Counted from the stretch's first letter, positions 1 through 11,008 are shown. The stretch: DNA of 64,000 bases from Nelumbo lutea (GCA_022828595.1 JAKGHH010000004.1:51200922-51264921); one strand, 5' to 3'. Made by a program: numbers and translations. The notes: generated by a model from the sequence alone, not told the origin.

Positions 1-248
1 AAATGTTCAACTACTAGAGCTAAAGGAGCTGGAGGACTAATACAAGAGCCAATAGGAGCTGGTAAAGGTGGGGAAGAAGCAAACAACTCACTAGAGGGCT
101 CTCCCTCAGAAGAACAACTATAAAAAGGGGTTGACTCTGCAAAAGTGGCATCCATAGAAACAAAACGGGTGCCACTACTAGGATCAAAGCAATAATAACC
201 CTTCTGTGTGGAGGCATACCCTAAAAAAATGCACTTCCTAGCAACGTT
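1..248 (-). pseudogene. Ty1-copia integrase C-terminal fragment (relic)
   Basis: Read on the minus strand, this stretch encodes the conserved segment after the copia integrase core: KCIFLGYASTQKGYYCF, then a variant of the phrase that in the intact siblings reads GTRYVSMDVTF. The same segment occurs in the better-preserved elements at 7195-7392 and 10860-10990. It is cut by the window edge on one side and by an unrelated AT-rich insertion from about 249. It lies in the same orientation and order as the integrase piece at 1340-1474 and the gag/protease/integrase remains at 13173-14745. I therefore infer that all three are parts of one old minus-strand copia element, later split by insertions. 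Confidence 0.8.
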
Positions 249-1339
249 CTGAAAATCGTAATCGTATCGTAAATCTTAAAGGGGTTTGAATTGAATCGTA
301 TCATGAATGTATCGTAAATCGTAAGATTTTTTCTTATTTTTTCAAAAGTCAAAAACTCTAAAATATACCTAAATCTCTCTCTCTCTCAAAAAAAAAAAAA
401 GGAAAAAAGGACTTTGCACAAGCTTTCTAACCCATAAACATCTTATAACTATATAGTAATGATAGACTTATAGTTACACTAGTGTCAATAAGAAGCAATA
501 TCTTTAATTATCTTGGTATGAAATATGAGTGAACCATAATTTTTTAAAAGGAACCATAACTATATAGTATAGAGTCTTGTTTCTATTGTTTTAAATTTTT
601 ACTTTCAACTTTCAAGTGTTTAACAAAGTAACAAACTACGCCCATCAAGTCATCAATTAGTAATTATCCATACAATTTATAAATAGTGAGACAAACACTA
701 CAAATGAAAGTTATACAACTAAAGAAATTATTTTCTCTGAAATTAATGAATATAAAGAGATATCATATGTATAGAACTAGGGATGAGTTTTAATTCCATT
801 CTAAAAAAAATCAAATTTTAAAGTCTAAGTACAAGTGCTTCATAAATCATAATCTAAGTTCAAGGAGGAAGGAAAATATAAACAAGGGAAAAATGAAGAG
901 AAGAAAGAATGGGGCAGAGTCATTGTTTTAATAAGAATAATGAAAGAAAGAAAACAAATGAACCCTGTTTTCATGTTAGAAAAGAGTGAAAAAATAGAAT
1001 ATATCCCTGGTTTTTCATAAAAAATGAGAGTGGAAATAATAGAATGCAACATGTTTTAACATTAGCAAAAAGGAAAAAAGGAAGCTATTTTTGCACAATA
1101 GAAAGCAATCTGTTTTAACCTACAAAGTGCAAATACATCTCTATTTTTGCATAATACAGTTTTATTTTATGTGTAAAAAAGAATGAAAAATGGAGATGAA
1201 CCCTGTTTTGTGATTAGAAAAGGGTGAGGCGAATATATTAGGGATAAAGCCCTATTTTCATGCAAGAAAACAAGTAAAAATATTGGGGAAAAGCCCCTGT
1301 TTATGCATGGAAAAAGGGTGAAAAGTAAAGGGCAGAGCA
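249..1339. other. AT-rich insertion of unknown type in the copia relic
   Basis: This non-coding, AT-rich stretch separates two pieces of the relic's integrase that should be only about 200 bp apart. It opens with repeated CGTATCGTAAATC-like phrases (250-330) and ends with degenerate repeats (957-1330). No terminal inverted repeats or target duplication could be matched, so its class is unknown. Confidence 0.5.
957..1330. repeat. Degenerate repeats of about 40 bp (CCCTGTTTTCATG type)
   Basis: At least four diverged copies of a unit resembling AACCCTGTTTTCATG followed by AGAAAAGGGTGAAAA start near 957, 1197, 1249 and 1288. The last three lie about 40-50 bp apart. The second half of the window segment has the clearest copies. 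No coding meaning is apparent. Confidence 0.5.
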
Positions 1340-1474
1340 AAAAGGATGCTTTTAGTAACTTCCACAATGTGTTTGTTCCTTCTCTAATTCTCTCCACTAC
1401 CCCATTTTGTTTTGGAGTGCGAGCACAAGAGTTTTGGTGAACAACTCCAAACTTCTCAAAATAAGAGTGGTGAA
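1340..1474 (-). pseudogene. Ty1-copia integrase core fragment (relic)
   Basis: The minus strand reads FEKFGVVHQNSCARTPKQNG followed by VVER, the end of a copia integrase core; the E of the VVER stretch is the third acidic catalytic residue of the family. A frameshift follows: the next residues make sense as the expected NRHIVEV stretch only in another frame. The fragment stops at the 5' LTR of the element beginning at 1475. The same relic resumes at 13173 after that insertion. Confidence 0.85.
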
Positions 1475-1819
1475 TGTAGAGAGGATGGGCCGAATGGCCC
1501 ATAGGCTCTTTATTCTTTCTTACCTTTTATATTCCTTTCTGTAATGGGCCTTATTCTGGGCTCATCCTTTCTATGTTATGTTCTTTTAATTTCTTGCCCA
1601 ACTAAGGGCCTCCTTGTAATTATTCAAGTTTAACTTAATAAAATAGTGTTTAGGTGTAGGAGAAGAGAGTAAGGTTTGAAACTCTCATTCTCTGAACCCT
1701 TATTGTCGCCATCTTCTTCTTCACCTTCTACTCCATAGAAGAAGCATTTTCTGCTGTTTCTTTTTGATTTCTGCATCTATTCTAAACAGTCCCCCATTCC
1801 TAAGGACTGTTTTACTTCT
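1475..1819 (+). repeat. 5' LTR of outer copia element
   Basis: 345 bp, starting TGTAGAGAGGATGGG and ending GTTTTACTTCT, directly before the tRNA primer site. It matches the 3' LTR at 12845-13172 with about a dozen substitutions by hand alignment, and one 17-bp segment near its start is absent from the 3' copy. It contains AATAAA at 1637-1642, a plausible polyadenylation signal. Confidence 0.95.
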
Positions 1820-1831
1820 TGGTATCAGAGC
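1820..1831 (+). promoter_or_regulatory. Primer binding site (tRNA-iMet) of outer copia
   Basis: TGGTATCAGAGC, the standard plant copia primer site complementary to the 3' end of initiator methionine tRNA, immediately follows the 5' LTR. Confidence 0.95.
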
Positions 1832-2670
1832 AGGCCTAAACTTGGCTTGGGCTCTCATGTGGGTGTAGTCCAGCCGACTACATGAGAGTGTTCTAGGGCT
1901 GGAAGCTTCAGCTTGTGTGCCTGATTCTTGGAGGTCATTGGAGATTGAAGAAAGTGCCCAAGATTCAAATCTCTTGGAGAGTGGTTCGGTGACTAGGAAG
2001 AATCATAGAAAACAGGTCGGTTTTTGATTTGGAGCTTAAGTTAGAGATAGTAAGTTGTGCTCAGTTATTTTTGGGTTACTTTTTTTGTTATGGACTGTTG
2101 AAGTGTCCGAAGGTTCTTTGAAAACTGTACAACTATTCGGCTGTTTTTAATCTGGTTTAACCTAGAGATTTCTGGGTTGTTTTCATTCCTTTTTTGGACT
2201 GTCAAGTTGTCGAAATACCTTTGGATTCAGTGCTGCGGGTTGTTGCTTCCTTGAGTTGTTTTTTGGGCACCTGTACAGGCTGTTCCTGAGCTGTTTTTTA
2301 CCTTTGACAGTGGGGTCTTCTTTGCTGCCCACACTGTGTTTGTAAAAAGGCCTCTTCGTCAATACAGATTGTTCTTTGCTCTTTTGGGGGTACTTTTTGG
2401 TAAGTACATGGAATTTCTGTTTAGAAAAGGAGTTTGGATTGGGTGCACAGTGTTTGGAGGTTTTCTGATTATTTCTTGAAGGCCGAACCAAGCTCTTTAG
2501 TGTCTCGTGTAGTCAACAAGGTGCTGCTTCAGTCTTGGTTCTCACAGCTTCCGGGTGTGATTTGGTTTTGTGTATTGCTGCTTTGAGGCTGGTTTAACAC
2601 AACCCTTGCTCATCCTCATTCAGTACTTTTGTTGAAGTTGGTCGAAATCTTATTTGAAGTGTTTAAAGGG
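1832..2670 (+). other. Untranslated leader of outer copia element
   Basis: About 840 bp between the primer site and the gag start, homologous in reverse orientation to 9506-10377 of the inserted relative. No conserved reading frame is shared by the two copies, so it is probably the packaging/leader region. Confidence 0.75.
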
Positions 2671-3531
2671 ATGGACTCCTCAGAGATTGAAAATAAGAAT
2701 GTTGCTGAATTCGGGCAAGTTCAGGGGGCTCCAGTTGATTCTTTATTGATTGTGACCACAGTCAAGCTGGATGGAACTAATTATCTGGCATGGTCACAAT
2801 CGGTAAAGATTTATATATGTAGTAGAGGAAAGTGGGGCTTTATCTCCGGGAGCAAGAAGGCTCCCCTAGAGGATGATCCATTCTATGAGAAGTGGATGCA
2901 AGAGAATTACACTGTTATCAGGTGGCTTGTGAACTCAATGCAGCCACAGATTAGCCAACACTATCTATGGATGAATTCAACAAAGGAAATCTGGGACAGT
3001 GTTGTAGAAACCTTTTCCCAAAAACTAAATGTGGCTAGAGCTTATAAATTGAGAAGTGATGTAAAGAATTTAAGACAGGGGGAGAAACGTTTAGCTGTAT
3101 ACTTCTCAACCCTGAAGTCTTTGTGGCAAGAAATAAACTTAATAGAAGCTGTAACCTGCGACACCACCAATGATGCAGAGACCTACATGAAAATGGTTGA
3201 AAGAAACATGGTGTTTGAGTTCTTAACCGGACTAAACCCAGAATATGATATCACAAAACAAAATATTTTATCCAAGGAGAGTGTCTCATTGTCACAAGCA
3301 TATGCATTGGTGAGTAGTGAAGAGAGCAAAAGGATTGTCCAGGTTCAAGGGACTGGTATAAGTGATCACTTTGTTAATATGGGAGTGAAACCCAAAGGAG
3401 TTGCAGGGACTTCTAGTGGCTCTGGGAAGAAAGATGTATGTGACTACTGCAAGAAGCCAAAACACACCAAAGACGAGTGCTGGAAATTACATTCTGATCT
3501 TGTTTCCCTTCGGTTTCAGAAAAAAACATGA
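2671..3531 (+). pseudogene. copia gag (UBN2-type) with CCHC zinc knuckle, outer element
   Basis: Capsid-like gag protein that would package element RNA in cytoplasmic particles. I choose ATG 2671 (MDSSEIENKN) because the sibling copy starts at the equivalent place; the upstream in-frame ATG at 2629 lies in leader sequence. The N-terminal region has LDGTNYLAWSQSVKIYI, typical of plant copia gag, then a UBN2-like capsid domain. A zinc knuckle follows near the end: C-x2-C-x4-H-x4-C in CDYCKKPKHTKDECWKLH. The frame closes at 3531 after a run of seven A (about 3520-3526). The sibling at 8660-8680 has six A and stays in frame, so this is a damaging 1-bp insertion rather than a designed frameshift. 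Confidence 0.9.
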
Positions 3532-4805
3532 TAGTAAAAGGGCAGAGAGTGCAAATGTTGCTGCTGGTCCAGATAGTGACAAGTACCATACTGAAGAGAT
3601 ATTTGCTTGCGCACAGTTAGCAGCCATGGAAACAGAATATGAAAAGTTTGGGAAGATGATTAGTCATCTAGAGGGTGTGACTACTTCCAACCCTTTGGGG
3701 AATTCAATCTCTTATGCATTTGCTCATTCAGGTACAAGGGCCTCTGCCATTCATGCATCCATATCAGGTAATCTCACGATCCCTTGGATTATCGATTCAG
3801 GTGCTTCTGATCACATGACCAATCTTTCTACCTTGTTTGTTTCATATGACTTGCTTCCTGGACGTGATAAAATCACCCTAGCTGATGGTTCTCTTGCCCC
3901 TATTTCTGCCAAGGGAACCATCGAGGCTATAGATTCTTTGTTCCTATCTTCTGCCTTCATGTATCTAGACTAAATACAAATTTGTTGTCTGTAAGTAGTT
4001 TAACTAAGTCATTAAATTGTTGTGTAACCTTCTTTCATTCCTACTGTGTTTTTCAGGATCTGGATTCTCAAAAGGTGATTGGGAGTGGCCATGAGGCGAA
4101 TGGATTATACCTGCTTGATACTCCGGGACAATGCCCTGATCAACCTGGGAATGTTGCTTTTGGGTCTGTTTCTTCAGAGTCTATTAGTCGAATTATCTTA
4201 TGTCATTTTCATTTGGGTCACCTTTCCTTTTCTGCTTTGAGTCATTTATTCCCTGAATTGTTTAAGGGAATTAGTTTGTCCAGTCTTCATTGTGAATCTT
4301 GTGAGTTGTCAAAGCATTGTAGAAACAATTATCCTTTGAATAATAAAAGATTTTATTTTCCTTTTAATATTGTGCACTCTGATGTGTGGGAGACTTACCA
4401 CTTACCCTCTATCGGTGGCTACAAGTATTTTATCCTGTTTATTGATGATTTTTCTCGGTTCACTAGGATATTCCTGATGAAATCCCGTGATGAAGTTCAA
4501 AGACTCGTGAGGCAGTTCCATGAATTTGTTGTAACACAGTTTGATCCAGGATTAAAATTTTCAGATCTGACAATGCAAAATAATATTTTGAGAAGAACTT
4601 ATCATGCTATCTCTCTGACATGGGGGTTTTCCATCAAAGTTCCTGTGTTAGGACCCCATAACAGAATGGAGTTGCTGAAAGAAAAAATAGGCATATTGTT
4701 GAAGTTGCAAGAAGTATTTTGTTTGTCTCACATGTTCCTACAAGGTTTTGGGGTGATGCTGTTCTCACTATTACCTACCTTATAAACCGTATGCCATCCA
4801 GGGTT
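3527..4805 (+). pseudogene. copia protease and integrase N-terminal half, outer element
   Basis: Continuation of the polyprotein in other frames. Aspartic protease: PWIIDSGASDHMTN (about 3782-3823) with the catalytic DSG motif. A 1-bp loss near 3955 truncates this frame at 3973; the next frame (3982-4785) holds the pre-integrase zinc site (H-x4-H, then CESC near 4300) and the start of the integrase core, with HSDVW and FIDDFSR supplying the first two acidic residues. Another 1-bp loss near 4550 shifts the frame again before the third acidic residue. The coding sequence is then cut at 4805 by the inserted element and resumes at 10740. Confidence 0.9.
4801..4805. repeat. Target site duplication GGGTT, left copy
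   Basis: GGGTT precedes the inserted minus-strand element, and the identical 5 bp (10740-10744) follows it. Confidence 0.95.
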
Positions 4806-5155
4806 AGAAAAAAACAGTCATTGAGAGTGTGGGACTGTTTAGGATAGATGTAGAAATCAAAAGGAATAAAAAATTGCAGAGAAGATTGCTTCTATTGAGT
4901 AGAATATGAAGAGGGAGATGGCAGCAAAGAGGGTTAGAGTATGAGAGGTTCGAACTTCACTCTCCCTCTAACACCCTAACACTATTTCATTAAGTTAGTT
5001 TTGAATAATTACAAGGGGGGGGGGTTGGTTGGGCAAGAAATTACAAGAGCATAACATAGAAGAGGATGGGCCCAGAATAAGGCCCATTACAGAAAGGAAC
5101 ATAAAGAGTAAGAAAGAATAACAGCCTATGGACCATTTGGCCCATCTTCTCTACA
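4806..5155 (-). repeat. 3' LTR of nested copia
   Basis: 350 bp. On the minus strand it starts TGTAGAGAAGATGGG and ends TTTTTTTCT. By hand alignment it differs from the 5' LTR (10390-10739) at roughly 21 positions plus small indels. Confidence 0.95.
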
Positions 5156-5165
5156 CCCCCTCAAG
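5156..5165 (-). promoter_or_regulatory. Polypurine tract of nested copia
   Basis: On the minus strand TTGAGGGGG abuts the 3' LTR start TGTAGAG, the expected plus-strand priming site. Confidence 0.8.
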
Positions 5166-7185
5166 TCGAGCATAGATGTCAATCATGCCAAGCTTGCCAG
5201 TGTCATGTTGAAGCTTTGCCTTGGGAATGCCCTTGGTGAGAAAATCTGCTAACTATCCTTTAGATGTGATGAAAGGAAGACACACTTCACCTGATGAGAC
5301 CCTTTCTCGAATAAAGTGTCTATCAACTTCAATATGCTTAGTTCTATCATGTTGCACTGGGTTGTGGGCAATGTTGATGGCGGCCTGATTATCACAGTAC
5401 AACATCATTCGCTTGTCATGTTCAACCCCAAGTTTCTCTATCAATGATTTTAGCCATAACAGTTTAGAAACTCCATGTGCCATGGCCCTGTATTCTGCTT
5501 CTGTTAAAGATCGAGCAACAACCGATTGTTTCTTGCTTCTCCAAGAAACAACATTACCAGCCACCAAGCTGCAATACCTAGAAGTAGATCTTCTGTCATC
5601 AATGTTTCCAGCCTAATCAACATCAGTATAGGCTTCAAGTTTCATATGACCATGCTTGGCAAATAAAATTCCCTTTCTTGGAGAGCCCTTCAAATAACAC
5701 AGAATTCGCTCTGCTGTTGCCATATGAGTGTCTCGAGGAGCATGCATTAATTGGCTAGTACAACTGATAGCATATGCAATATCTGGCCGAGTCATGCATG
5801 GGTACAGGAGTTTCCCAAGAAATCTCTGGAAGACCCCTTTGTCTTCTAACAATGTTCCATCTAAAGCAGAAAGTTTATGACTCATATCAATAGGAGTAGC
5901 AATTGGTCTAGCACCCATCTTCCCAGTTTCATAGAGCAAGTCAAGAACATATTTCCTTTGGGAGATAAGAATCCCATCCTTGGATTTAGCAACTTCTATG
6001 CCAAATAAGTATCTCAATTCCCCCAGGTCTTTAATCTCAAACTCTGTGTTGAGGAAATATTTGAGAGCATGAATTCTTGAAACATCAGTGCTAGTCACAA
6101 CAATATCATCTACATACACAATGAGGTATACTGCTAGAGGTCCACTCCTCTTCACAAAAAGAGTATGATCAAACTGTGTCTGAACATAGCAAAAGTTAAC
6201 AAGTGTTGTTCTAAATCTCTCAAACCATGCTCTAGGGGACTATTTGAAGCCATAAAGGGATTTCTTCAGTATGCATACATTTCCTTGCATATCTCTTCCA
6301 TACATCCCTGGAGGAAGAGACATATAAACCTCCTCATGTAATTCACCATTCAGAAATGCATTCTTTACATCCAATTGATAAAGGGGCCAGTCAAAGTGAG
6401 CAGCTAGAGATAGAAGAACCCTCACAGATGTCATCTTAGCAATAGGTCAAAGGTCTTTAGATAATCAATCCCATATGTCTGTGTATAGCCTTTTGCAACT
6501 AGCTTGGCCTTGTACCTCTCAATGGTCCCATCAACCTGATATTTAGTAGTAAATACCCACTTGCAACCAACTGGGTCCTTCCCTTCATGCAAGTCATCCA
6601 CTTCCCAAGTGTCATTCTTGTGTAGGGCATCAATTTCAGATCTCATTGCATCCCTCCATTCTGGAATATTAAGGGCTTTTGACATAGACCTGGGAATAGG
6701 GTTAGAGGCAACTGAAGAGAGAGAGGAAAAATATGAAGGGGAAAGCAGACTATAAGAAAGGTGTTTGGAAATGCAGTGTGCAGTGCACTTCCGTTTTCCT
6801 TTCCTAACAGCAATGGGAATATCAAGTTCAGGGAAAATGGCTCCAAAGGGGTTGAAACAGTACCTGTTGTCTCATCTGTGACTGGAAGTGCATGAGGCTC
6901 ATGTGTTGTAAGGGAAATAACCTGCTCATTCTTGGATCTTTGCCTTTGGTACACCTTGGGATTGAGGATAGGACGAGCAGGTAAAGAGTGAAGAACACTG
7001 AGACTAGGAGAATGGAATGACTGACCCTCCCTTGATTCATTTGAAGGAGACGCAGACTCATCAAAAGACTCAACTGGGACAGGGAGAGGAAGAGCAAACA
7101 CTTGTGATAAACCCTCCCCCTGTGGACAATGTTCTTTTAGAGAGGAACCATAAAAGGGAGAAAACTCATCAAATGTGACATCCAT
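5166..7185 (-). pseudogene. copia reverse transcriptase / RNase H, nested element
   Basis: RVT_2-type reverse transcriptase and RNase H, in several frames. In order on the minus strand: linker beginning MDVTFDEFSPFYG at 7185; RT fingers with GCKWVFTTKYQVDG (near 6560); FLNGELHEEVYM (near 6340); catalytic YVDD (near 6110); RNase H with TEAEYRAMAHG (near 5500), YCDNQAAINIAHNP and RTKHIEVDRHFIRE. Stops interrupt it at 6240-6242 (a Gln codon in the sibling) and 5613-5615 (a Trp codon in the sibling), and frame changes occur near 6680 and 6435. It retains two segments that the sibling RT at 11009-12844 has lost. Confidence 0.9.
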
Positions 7186-7194
7186 TAAGGCATA

Positions 7195-8422
7195 TCAAGT
7201 GCCAGTCTTTGGATCAAAACAACAGTAACCATTCTGTGTGGGGGAATAACCAAGGAAGATACACTTGTGGGCTTTTGGTTCAAATTTATGTCTTTGGACA
7301 CTTGGAACATGTACATAACAGGTGCAACCAAAGACACGAAGAGGAACAAGAAAAAAGTCCTTGTCCGGATGAAGAAGATTGAAGGGAGACAAACCCTAAA
7401 ACCCTGGATGGCATACGGTTTATGAGGTAGGTAGCAGTGAGGACAACATCACCCAAAAATCTTGTAGGAACATGTGAGGCAAACAAAGTACTTCTTGCAA
7501 CTTCAACAATATGCCTATTTTTTCTTTCAGCAACTCCGTTCTGTTCTGGGGTCCTAACATAGGAACTTTGATGAATAACCCCCATGTCAAAGAGATAACA
7601 GGATAAGCTCTTCTCAAAATATTCTTTTGCATTGTCAGATCTGAAAATTTTAATCCTAGTATCAAACTGTGTTAGAACAAATTCATGGAATTGTCTTACA
7701 AGTCTTGGAACTTTATCACGAGATTTCATCAGGAATATCCAAGTGAACCGAGAAAAGTCATCAATAAACAAGATAAAATATTTGTAGCCCCCCATAGAGG
7801 TTAAGTGGTAAGGCCCCCACACATCAATGTGCACAATATTAAAAGGAAAAGAAGATCTTTTATTGCTCAAAGGATAATTGTTTCTACAATGCTTTGATAA
7901 CTCACAAGATTCACAATGAAGACTAGACACACTAATTCCCTTGAACAGTTTAGGGAATAGATGACTCAAAGCAGAAAAGGAAATGTGACTCAAACGAAAA
8001 TGACATAACATAATTCGACTAATAGACTCTGAAGAAACAGACCCAAAAGCAACATTCCCAAGTTGATTAGGGCATTGTTCCCGAGTATCAAGCAGGTATA
8101 TTCCATTCGTCTCATGGCCACTCCCAATCATCTTCTGAGACTCCAGATCCTAAAAAACACAGTAGGAAGGAAAGAAGGTTACACAACAATTTAATGACTT
8201 GGTTAAACTACTTACATATAACAAATTTGTATTTAGTCTAGGTACATGAAGGGCAGAAGATAGGAGCAAGGAATCTGTAGCCTTGACGGTTCCCTTGCCA
8301 AAAATAGAGGCAAGAGAACCATCGGCTAAGGTGATTTTATCACGTCCAGGAAGCAAATCATATGAAACGAACAAAGTAGAAAGGTTGGTCATATGATTAG
8401 AAGCACCTGAGTCGATAATTCA
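7195..8422 (-). pseudogene. copia protease and integrase, nested element
   Basis: Minus-strand protease around 8430-8380 keeps the catalytic DSG of IIDSGAS, but the preceding Trp codon is a stop (8420-8422) and the usual DHMT reads NHMT. From 8131 a long frame holds the pre-integrase zinc site (H-x4-H, CESC), then the integrase core with HIDVW, FIDDFSRF and NGVAERKNRH, i.e. all three catalytic acidic residues. The frame shifts near 7390, and the C-terminal piece (HKCIFLGYSPTQNGYCCF) continues in another frame to about 7195. It is better preserved than the corresponding part of the host element. Confidence 0.9.
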
Positions 8423-8589
8423 AGGGATCTTAAGATTACCTGAAGTGGTTGCATGATTAGCAGAAGCCCTTATACCTGAATGAGCAAATGCAGAAGGAAT
8501 TGAATTTCTTTAAGGGTTGGAAGAAGAAATTACACCCTTGAGATGACCAATCATCTTCCCAAACTTTTCATATTCTGCTTTCATGGCTG

Positions 8590-9505
8590 CCAACTGTGCA
8601 CAAGCAGACTCAACTTCAGTATCTGGACCAACAACCACATTTGCACTCCCTGTCCTTCTACTATCATGTTTTTTCTGAAACCGATTAGGAACAAGATCGG
8701 GATGTAATTTTCAACACTTGTCTTTGGTTTGCTTTGGCTTTTTGCAGTATTCACATACAACCTCTTTTTTTCCAGAGCCACTAGGTTTAACCCCCATATT
8801 CGCAAAGTGATCACTAATATCAACCCCTTGAACCTGGACCATCCTTCTGCTTTCTTCACTGCTCACCAAAGCATACGCTTGTGACAATGATACATTTTCT
8901 TTGGATAGAATATTCTGTTTTGTGATGTCATATTTTGGGTTTAGTCTGGTTAAGAACTCAAACACCCTTTTTCTTTCAACTAGTTTCCTGTAGGTCTTTG
9001 CATCATTGGTGGTGTCCCAAGTTACAACTTCTATTAGATCAATTTTTGCCACAGACTTCAGGGTTGAGAAGTATACAGCAAGGGATTTCTCCCCCTGCTT
9101 TAAAATTTTCACATCACTTCTCAATTTATAGGCTCTAGCCACATTTAGTTTCTGGGAATAGGTTTCTGCAACACTGTCCTAGATTTCCTTTCCTGAATTC
9201 ATCCTCAGATAATGTTGGCTAATTTGTGGCTGCATTGAGTTCACAAGCCACCCAATAACAGTGTAATTCTCTTGCATCCACTTCTCATAGAATGGATCAT
9301 CCTCTGGGGGAGCCTTCTTGCTCCTGGAGATAAACCCCCACTTTCCTCTACTACATATATAAATCTTTACCGATTGTGACCATGCCAGATAGTTGGTTCC
9401 ATCCAGCTTAACTGTGGTCACAGTCAATAAAGAATCAACTGGAGTTCCTTGAACTTGTCCAAATTCAGCAACATTTTTACTCTCAATCTTTGAGGAGTCC
9501 AACAT
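8590..9505 (-). pseudogene. copia gag, nested element
   Basis: Starts at ATG 9503-9505 (MLDSSKIESKN) and follows the sibling gag residue by residue. It is broken by two nonsense codons, both at tryptophans in the sibling: TAG at 9179-9181 (KEIW) and TGA at 8711-8713 (the Trp after the zinc-knuckle Cys). The zinc knuckle CEYCKKPKQTKDKC is intact. The junction that is frameshifted in the sibling (A-run near 8672) is in frame here with six A. Confidence 0.9.
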
Positions 9506-10377
9506 GTAAACACTTCAAATAGGGTTTTAGTCAACTTCTACTAGTGTACTGAATGAGGATGAGCTAGGACTGTGTTAAATCGGCCTCAAACACAGCAATA
9601 CACAAAGGCCAAACCACACCTGGAAGCTGTGAGAACCAAGCCTGGCAGCAGCACCTTGTTGTCTACACGAGACACTAAATGGCTCGGTTCAGCCTTCAAG
9701 AAGTAATCAACAGACCTCCAAGCACTGTGCACCCAATTGAAGTACCTTTTCTAATTAGGGATTCTCGGTACTCACTAACAAGTGCCCTAAAAAGAGCAAA
9801 AAATAGTCCGTAGTGATTAGGGGGCCTTTTTACGAACACTGTGTGGGCAGCAGAGAAGATCCCACTATCAACAAGTGAGAAACACCTCAGGAGCAGTTCG
9901 TACTGGTCCAAAAAACAACCAAACAGAAGCAAGAACTCGCACCACTGAATCCAAAGAGGTTTCAACAACTTAACAGTCCAAAAAAGGGAGAAAACCAACC
10001 CAGAAATCTCTGGGTTAAACCAGATTAACCACAACCGAACAACTGTACAGTTTCAAGGGAACTTTGAACATTTCAACAGTCCCCAAAACAGAAATATAAC
10101 TCAGGAATAACTGAGTGCAACATTGATAAAAAAAAAAAAAAACTGAGTGCAACTTACAATCTCATCAATCTCTGATTTGAGCTCCAAATCAGGAACCGAA
10201 CAGTCCTTTTCTTTGATTCTTCCTGGTCACCGAACCACTCTCCAAGAGATTAGAGTCTTGGGCACCCTCCAATGACCTCCAAGAATCAGGCGAACAAGCT
10301 GAAGCTTCCAGCCCAAAAAAACCCTCATGCAGTCGGTTGGACTACACCCACATGAGAGCCAAGCCCAGTTCAGGCCT
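9506..10377 (-). other. Leader of nested copia element
   Basis: Untranslated region between primer site and gag, collinear with 1832-2670 of the host element on the opposite strand. A 13-bp A-run lies near 10130. No coding feature seen. Confidence 0.7.
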
Positions 10378-10389
10378 GCTCTGATACCA
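10378..10389 (-). promoter_or_regulatory. Primer binding site (tRNA-iMet) of nested copia
   Basis: The plus strand reads GCTCTGATACCA, i.e. TGGTATCAGAGC on the element's coding strand, immediately after its 5' LTR. Confidence 0.95.
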
Positions 10390-10739
10390 AGAAGAAAATT
10401 AGTCATTGAGAGTGTGGGACTGTTTAGGATAGATGTAGAAATCAAAAGGAATCAAAAACTGTAGAGAAGATTGCTTCTATTGAGTAGAAGATGAAGAGGG
10501 AGATGGCAGCAAAGAGGGTTAGAGTATGAGAGGTTCGAACTTCACTCTCCCTCTAACACCCTAACACTATTTCATTAAGTTAGTTTTGAATAATTACAAG
10601 GGGGGCCCTTGGTTGGGCAAGAAATTACAAGAACATAACATAGAAGAGCATGGGCCTAGAATAAGGCCCATTACAGAAAGGAACATAAACAATAAGAAAG
10701 AATAACAGCCTATGGGCTATTCGACCCATATTCTTTACA
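10390..10739 (-). repeat. 5' LTR of nested copia
   Basis: 350 bp, same boundaries as the other LTR, flanked on the outside by the GGGTT duplication at 10740-10744. Confidence 0.95.
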
Positions 10740-11008
10740 GGGTTTAAGTCTCCTTTCAGTCTCCTTCATCCGGACAAGGACCTTTTTCTTATTCCTCTTC
10801 ATGTCTTTGGTTGCACCTATTATGTACATATTCCAAGTGTCCAAAGGCATAAATTTGAACCAAAAGCCCACAAGTGTATCTTCCTTGGTTATTCCCCCAC
10901 ATAGAAGGGTTACTGTTGTTTTGATCTGAAGACTGGCACTCGGTATGTCTCAATGGATGTCACCTTTGATGATCTTTCTCCCTTTTATGGTTTCTCCCTG
11001 GAAGGACA
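10740..11008 (+). pseudogene. copia integrase C-terminal part, outer element (resumed)
   Basis: The outer element resumes right after the nested insertion. The reading GFKSPFSLLHPDKD, then HKCIFLGYS and MDVTFDDLSPFYG, matches 7392-7140 of the sibling. A TAG at 10902-10904 replaces a Gln codon found in the sibling. A frame change near 11000 leads into the long RT frame. Compared with the sibling, about 6 bp are missing at the insertion point. Confidence 0.85.

Larger units (their letters stand above)
4806..10739 (-). mobile_element. Ty1-copia retrotransposon nested in its own family, minus strand
   Basis: A complete-structure copia element, 5934 bp, inverted relative to its host element. It has two 350-bp LTRs (4806-5155 is 3', 10390-10739 is 5'), a tRNA-iMet primer site (10378-10389), a polypurine tract next to the 3' LTR, and gag, protease, integrase, RT and RNase H in order. 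Both flanks carry GGGTT. It interrupts the integrase gene of the plus-strand element, whose reading resumes at 10740. The proteins are close relatives of the host element's, so this is a same-family self-insertion. At least five premature stops plus frameshifts disable it. Confidence 0.95.

Noticed and set aside
3520..3531. Programmed frameshift between gag and pol in the outer copia
   Set aside because: The A7 run looks like a slippery site, but the sibling copy has A6 and is in frame, and plant copia elements normally use one frame. A disabling insertion is simpler.
3401..3973. Independent gene starting at 3401
   Set aside because: Its first part is an out-of-frame reading of gag; only the part after 3527 is real protease coding sequence.
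5413..5616. Plus-strand frame opposite RNase H
   Set aside because: Mirror frame of a conserved minus-strand domain.
9696..10034. Open frame in the copia leader
   Set aside because: Not conserved as a frame in the sibling leader (1832-2670).
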